The notes under the pieces were generated by a model. It was not told where the DNA came from and did no database searches. It was given only the letters and a program-made list of their open reading frames with translations. Both the position numbers and the translations under genes were made by a program. This document shows, in pieces, positions 56,501-64,000 of a stretch of 64,000 nt of DNA. This stretch comes from Strongylocentrotus purpuratus (Eukaryota > Echinodermata > Echinoidea > Camarodonta > Strongylocentrotidae), in assembly GCF_000002235.5 (NCBI RefSeq), contig NW_022145603.1, forward strand, positions 33,643,648 to 33,707,647, written 5' to 3'. Numbering within the stretch: position 1 is the stretch's first letter; every line of letters starts with the position of its first letter.

Positions 56501-59500
56501 TCTGTCACGTCTTAAAACGTTGTATATGCTTTGATGCCGCACAACGCACAAAGACGGTGGTCCGGTATTTCATCAGTAGTACTTGCAAAAAAATTCTCGA
56601 GTGTATAAACTGTGTCGTTATCAGGGGCGTCGCTAGATCTTTGTCAGTGGGGAGTGGGGAGGGTGTAGAGGCCACCGATTACAGACAAAAGGAGCAACCA
56701 ATTACCGACAAATATATTGATGCCAATGTCCAAATGTCTATAAATTTAACCCTCTAAACCTGTGGCCAGGAACTAAGTTATTTTTCAGTCTCCCCCCTCC
56801 CGCGCGAAGCGCGAAAACTTTGACACTTCATTCAATTATTAGAGAAAGAAGACGATCCATTGTACCGTTCTCGACTCTTATTTCTTGTTAGGATCGAGTC
56901 CCCCCCCCCCCCCCCTCCCGCGCGAAGCAGTTTTGACGTTACAATAAATTATTACTCTTAATCCTTGTCTGAATTCATTCTCCCCCATCCCGCGCAAAGC
57001 GCGGAAGCTTTCACGTTTCATTAAATTATTAGAGAAAGAAGACGATTCGTTGTACCGGTTCCGGCTCTTAATCCTTGTCTGAATTCATTTTCGCCCATCT
57101 CGCGTGAAGCGCGGAAACTCTGACGTTTCATTAAATTATTACTCTTAATCCTTGTCGGAATTCATTTTCGCCCATCCCACGCGAAGCGCGGAAGCTTTCA
57201 CGTTTCATTAAATTATTAGAGAAAGAAGACGATTCGTTGTACCGGTTCCGGCTCTTAATCCTTGTCTGAATTCATTTTCGCCCATCTCGCGTGAAGCGCG
57301 GAAACTCTGACGTTTCATTAAATTATTACTCTTAATCTTTGTCGGAATTCATTTTCGCCCATCCCACGCGAAGCGCGGAAGCTTTCACGTTTCATTAAAT
57401 TATTAGAGAAAGAAGACGATTCATTGTACCGGTTCCGACTCTTAATCCTTGTCTCAATTCATTTTCGCCCATCTCGCGCAAAGCGCGGGAGCTTTGACAC
57501 TTCATTAAATTATTAAAGAAGGAAAACGATTCGTTGTACCGTTCACTACTCTTAATCTTGTCTGAATTCAATTTTCCCACTGGGCCCCCTTAACGGTACA
57601 TATGTGCAGTGTTACATGATGTAAGTATGGAACGCCCGGTAGTGCTTGTCACAGTTGCTTCTGGAAAGGATTTTTTTTACTAGTGTTACTGTTAGTGGCC
57701 ACGGCCCCTTAGTGACTTAAAAAAACACATATGCTCTTCCTGGCCATTTGGGAATGTGTCAGTTTGCAAAAGAAATGTAGAAACGCACATTTTGTTGAAA
57801 ATCATGTGATATCACGAACATTTATACATCACTTGTATATGCAATTGAAAATAAGTCATGGTTCTATTTTATTTGGAGGGGGGCTGGCGCCCCCAAGCCC
57901 CCCCCCCCCCACCAGTACGCCAGTGCGGCAAGGTGCCCGCATGCAGTACTTTAAATAGTTTCTAGTGTGTGGATTACAAACTATTTTTTACCAGTTTTAT
58001 TCCTAAATGTGCCCATACGTGTGTGCATAGTACTTGACGAGAGCCAGAGTCATGCAAAATTAATAGTCTGTAAAGACTTTGGGATTTGGGAGAAACTTTT
58101 CATTTCTTAAGAGGGTACCGTGACTAACAAAAAGCTAAAATAACGCTGCTCCAGAGAAATGTAATTCTATGCATTTAGAAAAGTGCTGGACAATTACCTA
58201 AAACTTACATCCTTCGTGGAAATTAGCAACCGCGCTGGCGTTGCATAAATTATAATAAAAGGGAAATGTGTAGGAATGAGAAAGACAACGTGCTAGAGAA
58301 TGTGTCAGATCGTCTTTTGCTATTGAATCCTGATTGTCCACGGGAGTAGTTGTCATCGGGGGTAATTGTCCTCGGGGGGTAATTATCATCGGGGGGTAGT
58401 TAACCTCGGGGGGGGGGGGTAATTGTCCACTGGGGGTAATTGTCCTAGGGGGGTAATTGTCCTAGGGGGTAATTGTCCTCGGGGGGTAGTTGTCCTCGGG
58501 GGGTAATTGTCCTGGGGGGGGTAATTGTCCTAGGGGGTAATTGTCCTCGGGGGGTAGTTGTCCTCGGGGGGTAATTGTCCTCGGGGGGGTAATTCTCCGG
58601 GGGGTAATTTTCCGGGGGGTAATTGTCCTTTGGGGGTAGTTTTCCGGGGGGTAATTTTCCGGGGGGTGATTGCCCAGGGGGTAGTTGTCCTAGAACCATG
58701 GGATATATATATATTCCCCAGAGAGTGGAGATGGTGCACAATGTGCGTGAATGAATTCGATGACCAGGGTAATAATACCCGTAAAGCGCTAAGAGAAGGT
58801 ATTTCGTATTAAGCGGTTTATAAATCAAAATTATTATTATTACTATTATTATTATTATAATTATTATTAACATCATTATTATTGTCATAGGTAGAGCCTT
58901 GTGGCATTATAGAGCATAGCTTTTCCACAAAACAAAAAAAGTGGACAATTACGTCTTTCAAAATTTAGAACGACACAAGGTCAATTTTTATTGTCTTTTG
59001 TGGGCAGTGACTTTGGAAAAAATTACCTATTAATGTCAGAATAACAAGGTCTGGAAATAGGTTTGTTGAACAAATCATGAATGAAATATCAAAAATAATA
59101 ATCTGCATATGTACTCAAATTATATTTTACATTATCAGTTTGTAAATTGTAAGACATTGTTAAGTATTCTTATTTTTTTTTAAGTATCGATTGTAGTCGG
59201 CAATTCATTATATTTGTTTTGTTACGTTTTCAAAACTGATTTGTACCAAAATACTTTGTTTAGCTGTTTAAAGGGTTAGGCCGACAAGCACATCTTGCCC
59301 CTTTTACCAACCAATGGTTTCTTTTCTTGTATTTGTAGACACACTGAGTGAAATGTATTACTGTATTTATGTTGGTAAATAAATCAAATAAATCAAGTAC
59401 ATGGCTATAAGGAGCCATCTAGAACTCATAGATAGTGAGGTTAAGTTTATCATCGCCCTTAGAACAGATTGAATGCATTCCCAAATCAATTCACTAATAC

Positions 59501-62409
59501 GGGGTGTCTCCTCAGATAAAATAACTTGAAAATAATTATTAAGGCAAGTACCACAACTATTTAACAATGTAAATTAATGAACATCCATGCCGGGTAATCC
59601 TCGATTAAACCTAGAACGAAACAACCAATATGACTTATAAGTTATTGTTATTTACTGGCACTCACTATTTAACCTGCCACATCCGATAGGTAATCAGCCA
59701 CTTACATGTACTAAAATTCAACGGCATTTAACAAATTAATCCAATTATATTTTTTACTTGATAGACACGATATTTGAAGGGAATAAATACTCACGTTTGG
59801 GTTCGGGGATGACATCACAATGATTGCCCTCGTATTCACCATGGCAGGCACATTGGTATGGTCCTGATCCTTCATAGCTACAATCACCATTGATACACGG
59901 ATCACGAACCTTACAAGGGTCTGTAGATATTAAATCCAAAGAAAGGGAGAGAGAAGAAAAAAAAACATTAACGTTGTCATATAAAGCAGAAATGGGGGAT
60001 GAGGGAGTGGGGAGCTACAGCCCCCCTCCCCCCACCCCTCCCCCATCCCCAAGAATCAAGAAACAACCAAGATTCGGTCAAACACCAGCTCCCCATTGGG
60101 TAGCGGTAAGCAATAAGGAAATCACATAGGCTGTAAAGGGTAAAAAATCCATAACAAGCCACTAAATGACAAAAAAGAAGATACTGGTATTCATAGCTGA
60201 TGCTAACTTCTGGAACTGTCTCCATCTTTCGCCATGAAGATATTGGTTAGGTAAGAACGAACATTTCACAAATGTCAAATTGGTTTATTAACATGATGAT
60301 AGCGCCTATTATCATGATTATTTGTTGGTTAATTTGCGCTAAATTTACTGTATGTATACGCATGAGGTAATAGTAATAATACAAATATCAATTGAAATAT
60401 TAATGATAGCATAAGTAGATATCCATGTACAGATAAATGTACAAAGCCTGGTCGCAAAGGTATACTTACTTTGTACAGTAAACAGAAAAGTACAGTTGGC
60501 AATATTTCCAGAATAATCTTTAGCTTCACATGTGATGCTAGTGTCTCCAAGATTAGAGAGAACTATTGATGTGTGAAAGCAGTTAACGGACGGATCGGGA
60601 TCTAAGTTGTCTGACACAGATGGGATGGAAGCGTTGATAGCAATTTTGCGTTGATCCGCGATGGCTGTTTGGTCATAGCATTCCAATCTAGGAGGCTCCG
60701 TGTCTGCAAAAAAACAAGACAAACTACAACATTAGGAGTTATAGTGTACGTAGCATCTTAAAGGCCCACTGCCATACTTGTAGCTACTTGCGCCCTCTAT
60801 ATAACAAACAATGCCTAATCGGTGACCATTAGTCCCCCATGATCCTCTTTTTCTTATGTTAACTGAGAGCTGATTTGATGAGATAACCACCTGTCCAGTG
60901 ACCTTGTAGGGCGGTCTAATCCCTCCTGTAAACTATGGCAGATAAGCTTTAAGTAAATCTTTGATCAATATGAAGTTCAACTGCCTTGTTTTGCTTGTTT
61001 ACCTGAACGAACACACAGGATTAAAGTCGTATCATACCTTGCACTGTAACCACGAACGTACAGGTGCCAATGTTTCCTGATTCATCAGTAGCATTACAGG
61101 TAACATTGGTATCTCCAAACTGGAAGCCACCACTGGATGTATGAGAGCAGATCACAGACGGACGAAGATCAGTATTGTCTGATGCCGGTGGGTTGATGAT
61201 GATGTGGTCCCTGGTGATATTTAAATCAGGGCAGTCCAAAATGGGAGGGTCGCCATCTTGAAATATTGATTTTGGGATAACCAAACATAAAGTGAGTGGT
61301 GGCCTAATACATGGTTTACAAAATAATGTAATGTAACGGTGAAAAATAACCACAAGAAAATGGTCATGTTTAATGTATTTTAATTTGAAAGTAAAACGAC
61401 CCCTGCCACATATCCTCTTACACTATGGCCGTGTGTTCTTGCATCACTTAATTACCGGTGTAGTACCCTCCCCGTACCATAATACTTGTGGCTCCTCTCA
61501 ATGGCTGAACCATCCAACACCACTGAAATGGAGAACTTGGGGGGGGGGGGGGCTGGCAATATAGTGTTACTATAATGGATCTTACACTTTCTTGACTAAT
61601 TACAGACCCAAACATTGCAAACCAAAAAAACAACAATAGAATTAATAAAACGATTATGGGTTATAAAGTTAAATACATTCAACAACATATTTTGCAAATA
61701 AAAATATAAATTAACTGAACTGTAAACTTGCAGCACTGGCAACTACGATTCAGGAATTGTCATGCACATGCAACGGAGTTCGGGCATTGGGAAGTATACT
61801 AGATTTTCTTGTTATAACAAAGTTTAACTACAATATTCTTCAATTCCTGAAATACTCTATTAAAACACGAGTGTCAACTGAATTGCTGAAATTATTTATG
61901 ATAATATTGTTATTATTCTTCCGTTTTGATACGTACCTTTGACGTTGACCGTGAAATCGCATGTCTTGTATTTTCCCAGATCATCTCGTGCAGCACAGGC
62001 AACCCAAGTGACTCCGTAGTCAAATACATCGTCCGAAGTATACGTACAACCCACAGAGACGTTATGATTGTCAACGGAACCATTCACGCGTGGGGTGATG
62101 ATGACAGAAGATGATGTAGTGAGACCTTCATCCGTGGTAGAAGTTAGGTTTCCACATTGTAGCTTGAATGTTCCTTCATCTTCATATTCAATTTAAGATT
62201 AAAACATTTAAATTACAGTATACTGATTAGTTTAACCTTCCGATAACAGATGTTATGAGCCCTATTCATACTAAACACACACTAAGATTCTGAAAGAAGA
62301 ACAATTGCTATTCCTTAAGAAAGCAGTATGTGTGTCTCCTGTATCAGTTGGCAAATATGACCTCTCCCCTTCCCCCTGCCCCAACGTCATGTTTGTGCTG
62401 CAATATTTG

Positions 62410-62441
<32 letters not shown>

Positions 62442-64000
62442 GTGTGTGTATATACATCACACGTGTATGGCTCAACGGGACAGGTACCTCTGTATATTTC
62501 CGATTCTTACTGTTGATTTTCATGAAATCAAAGCTCTTTGTCGTCAATTTGTTAAAAGGTAAGGCATTGAGCGGGTATCTAGCTAACAGCTACGTGATTT
62601 TTTTTTTTTTTTTAATACTTACCATCCTCGAAATATGTCCCGCTTCCAGAAAAGCCTGTTCAAATAACAATTTAAGAGAAGTGTTAAATATAGGTAACAC
62701 AAATCCTAATAGGTGAAGCAAACCAAAACAAATATTAGACTATGATTCGAAAAGTGTATATATATATATATATATATATATTATTATTCTCGAAAGCAGT
62801 ATGCATGCCTTATGTATATGATGGTAAATTTGACTCCCCCCCCCCCCACCCCCCCCCCCCCCCCTCGCCGTTGTTGTTTCTGGAATCTTTGACATGAAAC
62901 AAGTATCCATGCAGATTTCTGCTTGACACTGTTGATTGTCATGCAATCAGAGCTCTTTTATCATCAAGTTGTTAAAGGTTAGGATCTTGAGCGGGCATCT
63001 CGCCATCAGCTATTCGATTCTCTTTGTTTCTATTTACTTACCATCCCCGGACGATGCTCCGCTTCCAGAAAAACCTGTTCAAATTACAATGAAAGAGAAC
63101 TGCTGAAATATATGTAACAAAAACTTAAATAGGTGAACCAAGCCAAAACAAACATCAGACTATGGTTCGAATAAAAAAAAATATATAGTGTTATTGCTAA
63201 ATATATTACTCTTTTTTTGTTGTTGTAGTATTGTTTTATTGTATTCATTCAGTACAAAATATATAACAAACAAACATACAGCTTCATTGATTTACATATA
63301 TCAAAATATAAAGAAAATTGTACATCTCTCAAAAAATACATAAGATAGTTTAATACACAGTACATAATGTTTACATTTAATTATACTGAACGAATATTAT
63401 AAATCAAAGAGTTACCTACAGACAGACAGACACACCACACACGCTCACAAACTCAGACACACATACAAACTGACACATCCCCCTCCCCCCTTCATTCCAA
63501 AGCTCAACAAATCCCCCCTCCCTTCCCGAGCATTCACATCTACATATTTGTTGGAAATTCTGTCTCTTCCTTTTCCTTAAGACCAAATCATATGTTTAAA
63601 AAAATGTCTGGGTCTGAGAAAGAAGTATTTGCCTCGCCGTCCTTAACTGTGGAAGTTGTCCCATTGACGAAGCTGTTCATGATGACCATGGCCCGACTGG
63701 AGATGCCAGTGTAGTATCGATATAGTGTTATTTTGTCAGAAAGCAGTATGCGTGCCTAATGTATCAGTTGGCAAATGTGATTCCTCCCCCCCCCCCTTTT
63801 GAATCTTCGATATGTATTTATGATACTATTATGGCTCAACTTAAGTCTATCCTAGAACACAGATTCCTGCTTATCACTGTTGATTATCATGAAATCAAAG
63901 CTTTTATCATCAATTTGTTAAAAGATAAAATGTTGAGCAGGCATCTAGCTAACAGCAATTCAATTCTCTTATTTTCTTTTTACTTACCATTCCAGGATGA
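41874..64000 (-). CDS. Adhesion GPCR paralogue (gene 2, 5' end outside the window)
   Basis: Exons, 5' to 3': 63988-64000 (partial), 63042-63074, 62623-62655, 61937-62179, 61038-61256, 60470-60703, 59795-59920, 54106-54357, 53332-53444, 52678-52906, 52223-52350, 51757-51878, 50975-51127, 50453-50629, 49715-50110, 48625-48813, 47402-47517, 44641-44924, 43868-43934, 42667-42925, 41874-42143. Domain order from HYR to tail is as in gene 1. Differences: GFSGSG mini-exons upstream of HYR 1, a 7-codon shorter HYR 2, changed Ig residues, a one-base shorter first HRM exon (128 instead of 129 nt) that breaks the frame if included, and a different C-tail. The signal-peptide exon is not in the window. It could be functional with that exon skipped, a recent pseudogene, or an assembly error at a T-run. 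Confidence 0.85.
42322..42590. mobile_element. TIR miniature element present only in gene 2
   Basis: The ends are inverted: AAGGCCAAATAAAAAAAATT followed by TGTTTAGCGTCC, and GGGACGCCAAACATG followed by TTTATTTTTACATGGCC. Gene 1 has the uninterrupted intron near 9225-9240. The interior is low-complexity with long T and A runs. Confidence 0.65.
43015..43570 (-). mobile_element. tRNA-derived SINE pair in gene 2 intron
   Basis: Same arrangement as at 10120-10580: the tRNA-like head (AATGGCTCAGTCGGTAAAGC on the minus strand), a body starting GCAGGGCCCTCAGGGAG and an expanded (TTA)n tract at about 43399-43477. Inherited from before the duplication. Confidence 0.7.
45394..45952. mobile_element. 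TIR element of about 550 bp, only in gene 2
   Basis: The ends pair as GGCTCCGTTTAGTCTCATTT and AAATGAGACAATCGGAGC, with a few mismatches. It interrupts the intronic tandem repeat that is continuous in gene 1 near 13032. A C-run lies in the middle, and there is no coding frame. Confidence 0.65.
46690..46775 (+). tRNA. tRNA-Leu-like pseudogene or SINE head
   Basis: GCTGGCCTAGCGGTTTGAGG followed by CGCTGAC matches the A-box region of tRNA-Leu, and AGAGTTCGAAACTCG matches the T arm with its B box. A T-run directly downstream could serve as a Pol III terminator. The acceptor ends do not pair well, so it is probably a tRNA-derived element head and not a working tRNA. Confidence 0.5.
46825..47060. 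mobile_element. Fold-back miniature element with about 75-bp arms
   Basis: The left arm runs from TTAATGACTGCTTTAATATT through TATACGCTCTCGGGAAGG to GGGCTATTCCC. The right arm is its reverse complement and ends AAAGCAGTCATTAA. The centre holds an additional shortened, inverted copy, so the element may have rearranged. Confidence 0.8.
47606..48106. mobile_element. Tc1/mariner-like miniature element, only in gene 2
   Basis: A 501-bp element with inverted arms of about 190 bp starts CAGGGCGTATCATAATAAA and ends with its reverse complement. It is flanked by TA on both sides, and gene 1 shows the empty TATA site near 13760. A TA target and CAGGG ends fit the Tc1/mariner superfamily. No transposase is present. 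Confidence 0.85.
48625..48813 (-). CDS. Gene 2 GPS exon
   Basis: Sixty-three codons with all GPS cysteines and the HL|T triad (IVCGCNHLTNFAVLM), so self-cleavage is predicted if the protein is made. It differs from gene 1 at several positions, for example FRGWSQEG instead of FRDWSQEG. Confidence 0.93.
49715..51127 (-). CDS. Gene 2 GAIN exons
   Basis: Exons 50975-51127 (51 codons), 50453-50629 (59) and 49715-50110 (132), all phase 0-0. The last is identical in sequence to its gene 1 counterpart as far as I can read, including the introns around it. Confidence 0.9.
51757..52350 (-). CDS. Gene 2 HRM exons, first one frame-broken
   Basis: Exon 52223-52350 is 128 nt: a run of five T on the plus strand in gene 1 (GATTTTTAGTCC) is four T here (GATTTTAGTCC near 52303). 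The frame runs into a stop right after SSRFGLKSIS if the exon is included. Splice sites are unchanged, and the exon is phase 1-1. Exon 51757-51878 (122 nt) is intact. Confidence 0.85.
52678..53444 (-). CDS. Gene 2 linker exons
   Basis: Exons 53332-53444 (113 nt) and 52678-52906 (229 nt) are equivalent to the two linker exons of gene 1 and nearly identical to them. One visible change is CNKLTRQ to CNNLTRQ, which creates an N-glycosylation site. Confidence 0.88.
54106..54357 (-). CDS. Gene 2 Ig exon
   Basis: Eighty-four codons, phase 1-1, Ig cysteines and Trp intact. The stretch between strands C and E reads GQPLPNKRNQVTLRIPSVST where gene 1 has GHPLPNKTNQSTLVIQSVST; the residues on both sides are identical. 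Confidence 0.92.
55282..55545 (+). mobile_element. tRNA-derived SINE nested in the left arm
   Basis: Head with A box (TGGTGGCTCAGTGGTTAGAG) and B box (GTGGGTTCGAACCCC), followed by a body (GCAGGGCCCGCTGGAAGAGC ... CTACCCTGGGTAAATAAAAC) and an (ATT)n tail. The minisatellite resumes after it, so it inserted into the array. The body is shared with the SINEs at 10.5 kb and 43.5 kb. Confidence 0.85.
55972..56200. mobile_element. DNA element fragment with CAGTGGCG ends inside the fold-back element
   Basis: CAGTGGCGTAATGAGCAAAA (near 55974) matches 33588 onward, and a second CAGTGGCGGATCCAGGAATC lies near 56140. Similar ends (CAGGGGCGTCGCTAG near 56622, and an inverted form near 57910) suggest several nested or degraded cut-and-paste elements. 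Confidence 0.5.
56780..57590. repeat. Tandem repeat with GCGCGAAGCGCG phrases
   Basis: Units share CGCGAAGCGCGGAA, TTTCATTAAATTATTA, GAAAGAAGACGATTCGTTG and CTCTTAATCCTTGTC, with a higher-order period of about 180 bp (near-identical stretches at about 56985-57165 and 57165-57345). The CGCG-AAG-CGCG phrase is itself a small palindrome. Confidence 0.85.
58707..59400 (+). mobile_element. SINE-like tail plus LINE ORF2 3' fragment in gene 2 intron
   Basis: Counterpart of 20680-21310, with the GTAAAGCGCTAAGAGAAGG tail and the LINE end ACACAAGGTCAATTTTTATT, and the same (AAATC)n terminus near 59385. The coding remnant is more decayed than in gene 1. Confidence 0.75.
59795..59920 (-). CDS. Gene 2 EGF exon
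   Basis: Forty-two codons, phase 1-1, with all six EGF cysteines (NPCKVRDPCINGDCSYEG, then YQCACHGEYEGNHCD). It differs from gene 1 at a few positions only. Confidence 0.9.
60470..62179 (-). CDS. Gene 2 HYR exons 1-3
   Basis: Exons 61937-62179 (81 codons), 61038-61256 (73) and 60470-60703 (78), all phase 1-1. The HYR hallmarks are kept (FDYGVTWVACAARDDLG, QFGDTNVTCNATDESG, LGDTSITCEAKDYSG). HYR 1 differs from gene 1 at about eight residues in its second half. HYR 2 has lost seven codons and is recast in its first third (PDLNITRDHIIINPP instead of PDVTSATDQGLRTS and so on). Confidence 0.9.
62623..62655 (-). CDS. Gene 2 mini-exon A (33 nt)
   Basis: Acceptor TTTGAACAG and donor GTAAGTATT enclose 33 nt in phase 1-1, coding FSGSGTYFED with a Gly completed across the junction. 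It differs from mini-exon B only in the second half. It joins in phase to the first HYR exon (G plus AT gives Asp). Confidence 0.8.
63042..63074 (-). CDS. Gene 2 mini-exon B (33 nt)
   Basis: Acceptor TTTGAACAG and donor GTAAGTAAA enclose 33 nt in phase 1-1, coding FSGSGASSGD with a Gly completed across the junction. Gly/Ser-rich with acidic end; likely a flexible, possibly O-glycosylated linker before the first hyalin repeat. Confidence 0.8.
63196..63719 (-). pseudogene. Processed retrocopy with a histone H2B fragment
   Basis: The insert lies between two copies of ATATAGTGTTATT (63183-63195 and 63720-63732), inside a mini-exon repeat unit. On the minus strand its 5' end codes TGISSRAMVIMNSFVN (63663-63710), which matches the central part of sea-urchin-type histone H2B. 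The frame then continues into unrelated sequence (GTTSTVKDGEANTS) and stops. A 3' UTR of about 400 bp follows, with AATAAA (63235-63240) and a short A-run (63212-63218). It looks like a 5'-truncated or chimeric retrotransposed mRNA. About 16 bp separate the A-run from the left direct repeat, which is not explained. Confidence 0.65.
63988..64000 (-). CDS. Gene 2 mini-exon C (3' end only)
   Basis: The bases before a GTAAGTAAAA donor read SSWN in the same phase as the end of the other two mini-exons. The rest lies outside the window. Its downstream intron repeats the sequence of the other units. Confidence 0.6.

Larger units (their letters stand above)
54903..58697. mobile_element. 3.8-kb fold-back element whose arms are minisatellites
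   Basis: Gene 1 has an uninterrupted site (near 20655), while here 3,795 bp are inserted between two copies of ATGGGATAT (54894-54902 and 58698-58706). The left arm (about 54911-55275 and 55545-55570) repeats GGACAATTACCCCCCGA-like units. The right arm (about 58345-58692) repeats the reverse complement, TCGGGGGGTAATTGTCC. Sea urchin TU elements are known fold-back transposons with arms of short tandem repeats and about 8-bp target duplications; this element resembles them in plan. The interior holds a SINE, a CAGTGGCG-type DNA element fragment and another tandem repeat, and no transposase that I can recognise. Confidence 0.8.
62290..64000. repeat. Tandem repeat of intron plus mini-exon units
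   Basis: Three copies begin with GAAAGCAGTATG(T/C) (about 62318, 62795 and 63738). They run through a C-rich run, the ATCAAAGCTCTTT/GTTAAA block, the CTAACAGC block, then the mini-exon and a tail ending CAGACTATGGTTCGA. Donor spacing is 419 bp between A and B and about 946 bp between B and C, the latter enlarged by a retrocopy insert. One copy without an intact mini-exon remains in gene 1 at 24160-24344. Confidence 0.85.

Noticed and set aside
1-64000. LTR retroviruses, Polintons or envelope-bearing elements
   Set aside because: No paired long terminal repeats, gag/pol/env order, integrase or capsid-like frames were seen. The reverse transcriptase remains are all of LINE type.

Overview
The window looks like nuclear DNA from an echinoderm, most likely a sea urchin. 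It is AT-rich, full of C/G homopolymer runs, LINE tails, SINEs and short inverted-repeat elements. Its main genes are intron-rich adhesion GPCRs carrying hyalin repeats (HYR), and a retrocopy near the right end contains 16 residues that read as sea-urchin-type histone H2B. The species assignment is an inference.

Layout. 1-2.1 kb: a decayed LINE (endonuclease plus reverse transcriptase, minus strand). 2.3-6.0 kb: a satellite of about 650-780 bp units, each with a conserved two-hairpin module. 7.1-8.0 kb: an intact ORF1 of L1 type with no ORF2 beside it. 8.8-27.0 kb: gene 1, a complete adhesion GPCR on the minus strand. I resolved 19 exons; all junctions are GT-AG, phases match, and the sum is 1,237 codons plus stop. 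27-41 kb: a repeat-rich spacer with a polypurine tract, a nested inverted-repeat element, LINE remains, three weak orphan exon candidates and a 15-unit G-rich minisatellite. 41.9-64 kb: gene 2, a tandem paralogue in the same orientation, running off the right edge.

Both receptors are read as hyalin repeats x3, EGF, Ig, hormone-receptor domain, GAIN with an intact HL|T cleavage site, then seven membrane helices; gene 1 also has the signal-peptide exon. The duplicated block (about 8.29-24.33 kb versus 41.3-62.4 kb) is a mosaic. The stalk part (14.85-19.58 kb versus 49.56-54.09 kb) is almost identical, which suggests recent gene conversion, while HYR and Ig exons carry clustered amino-acid changes. 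Gene 2 has a one-base loss in its first hormone-receptor exon, which is symmetric and could be skipped in frame. The two genes also end in different C-terminal tails, one a class I PDZ-type motif.

The most unusual feature is at the 5' side of gene 2: an array of 33-nt symmetric phase 1-1 mini-exons coding a GFSGSG-type peptide, amplified together with their intron. Gene 1 has lost this array by recombination. Many elements sit in one paralogue only, so the duplication acts as a clock for inverted-repeat elements, a LINE tail, a SINE-like insert and a 3.8 kb fold-back element. I saw no LTR retrovirus-like element, Polinton, rRNA gene or CRISPR array.
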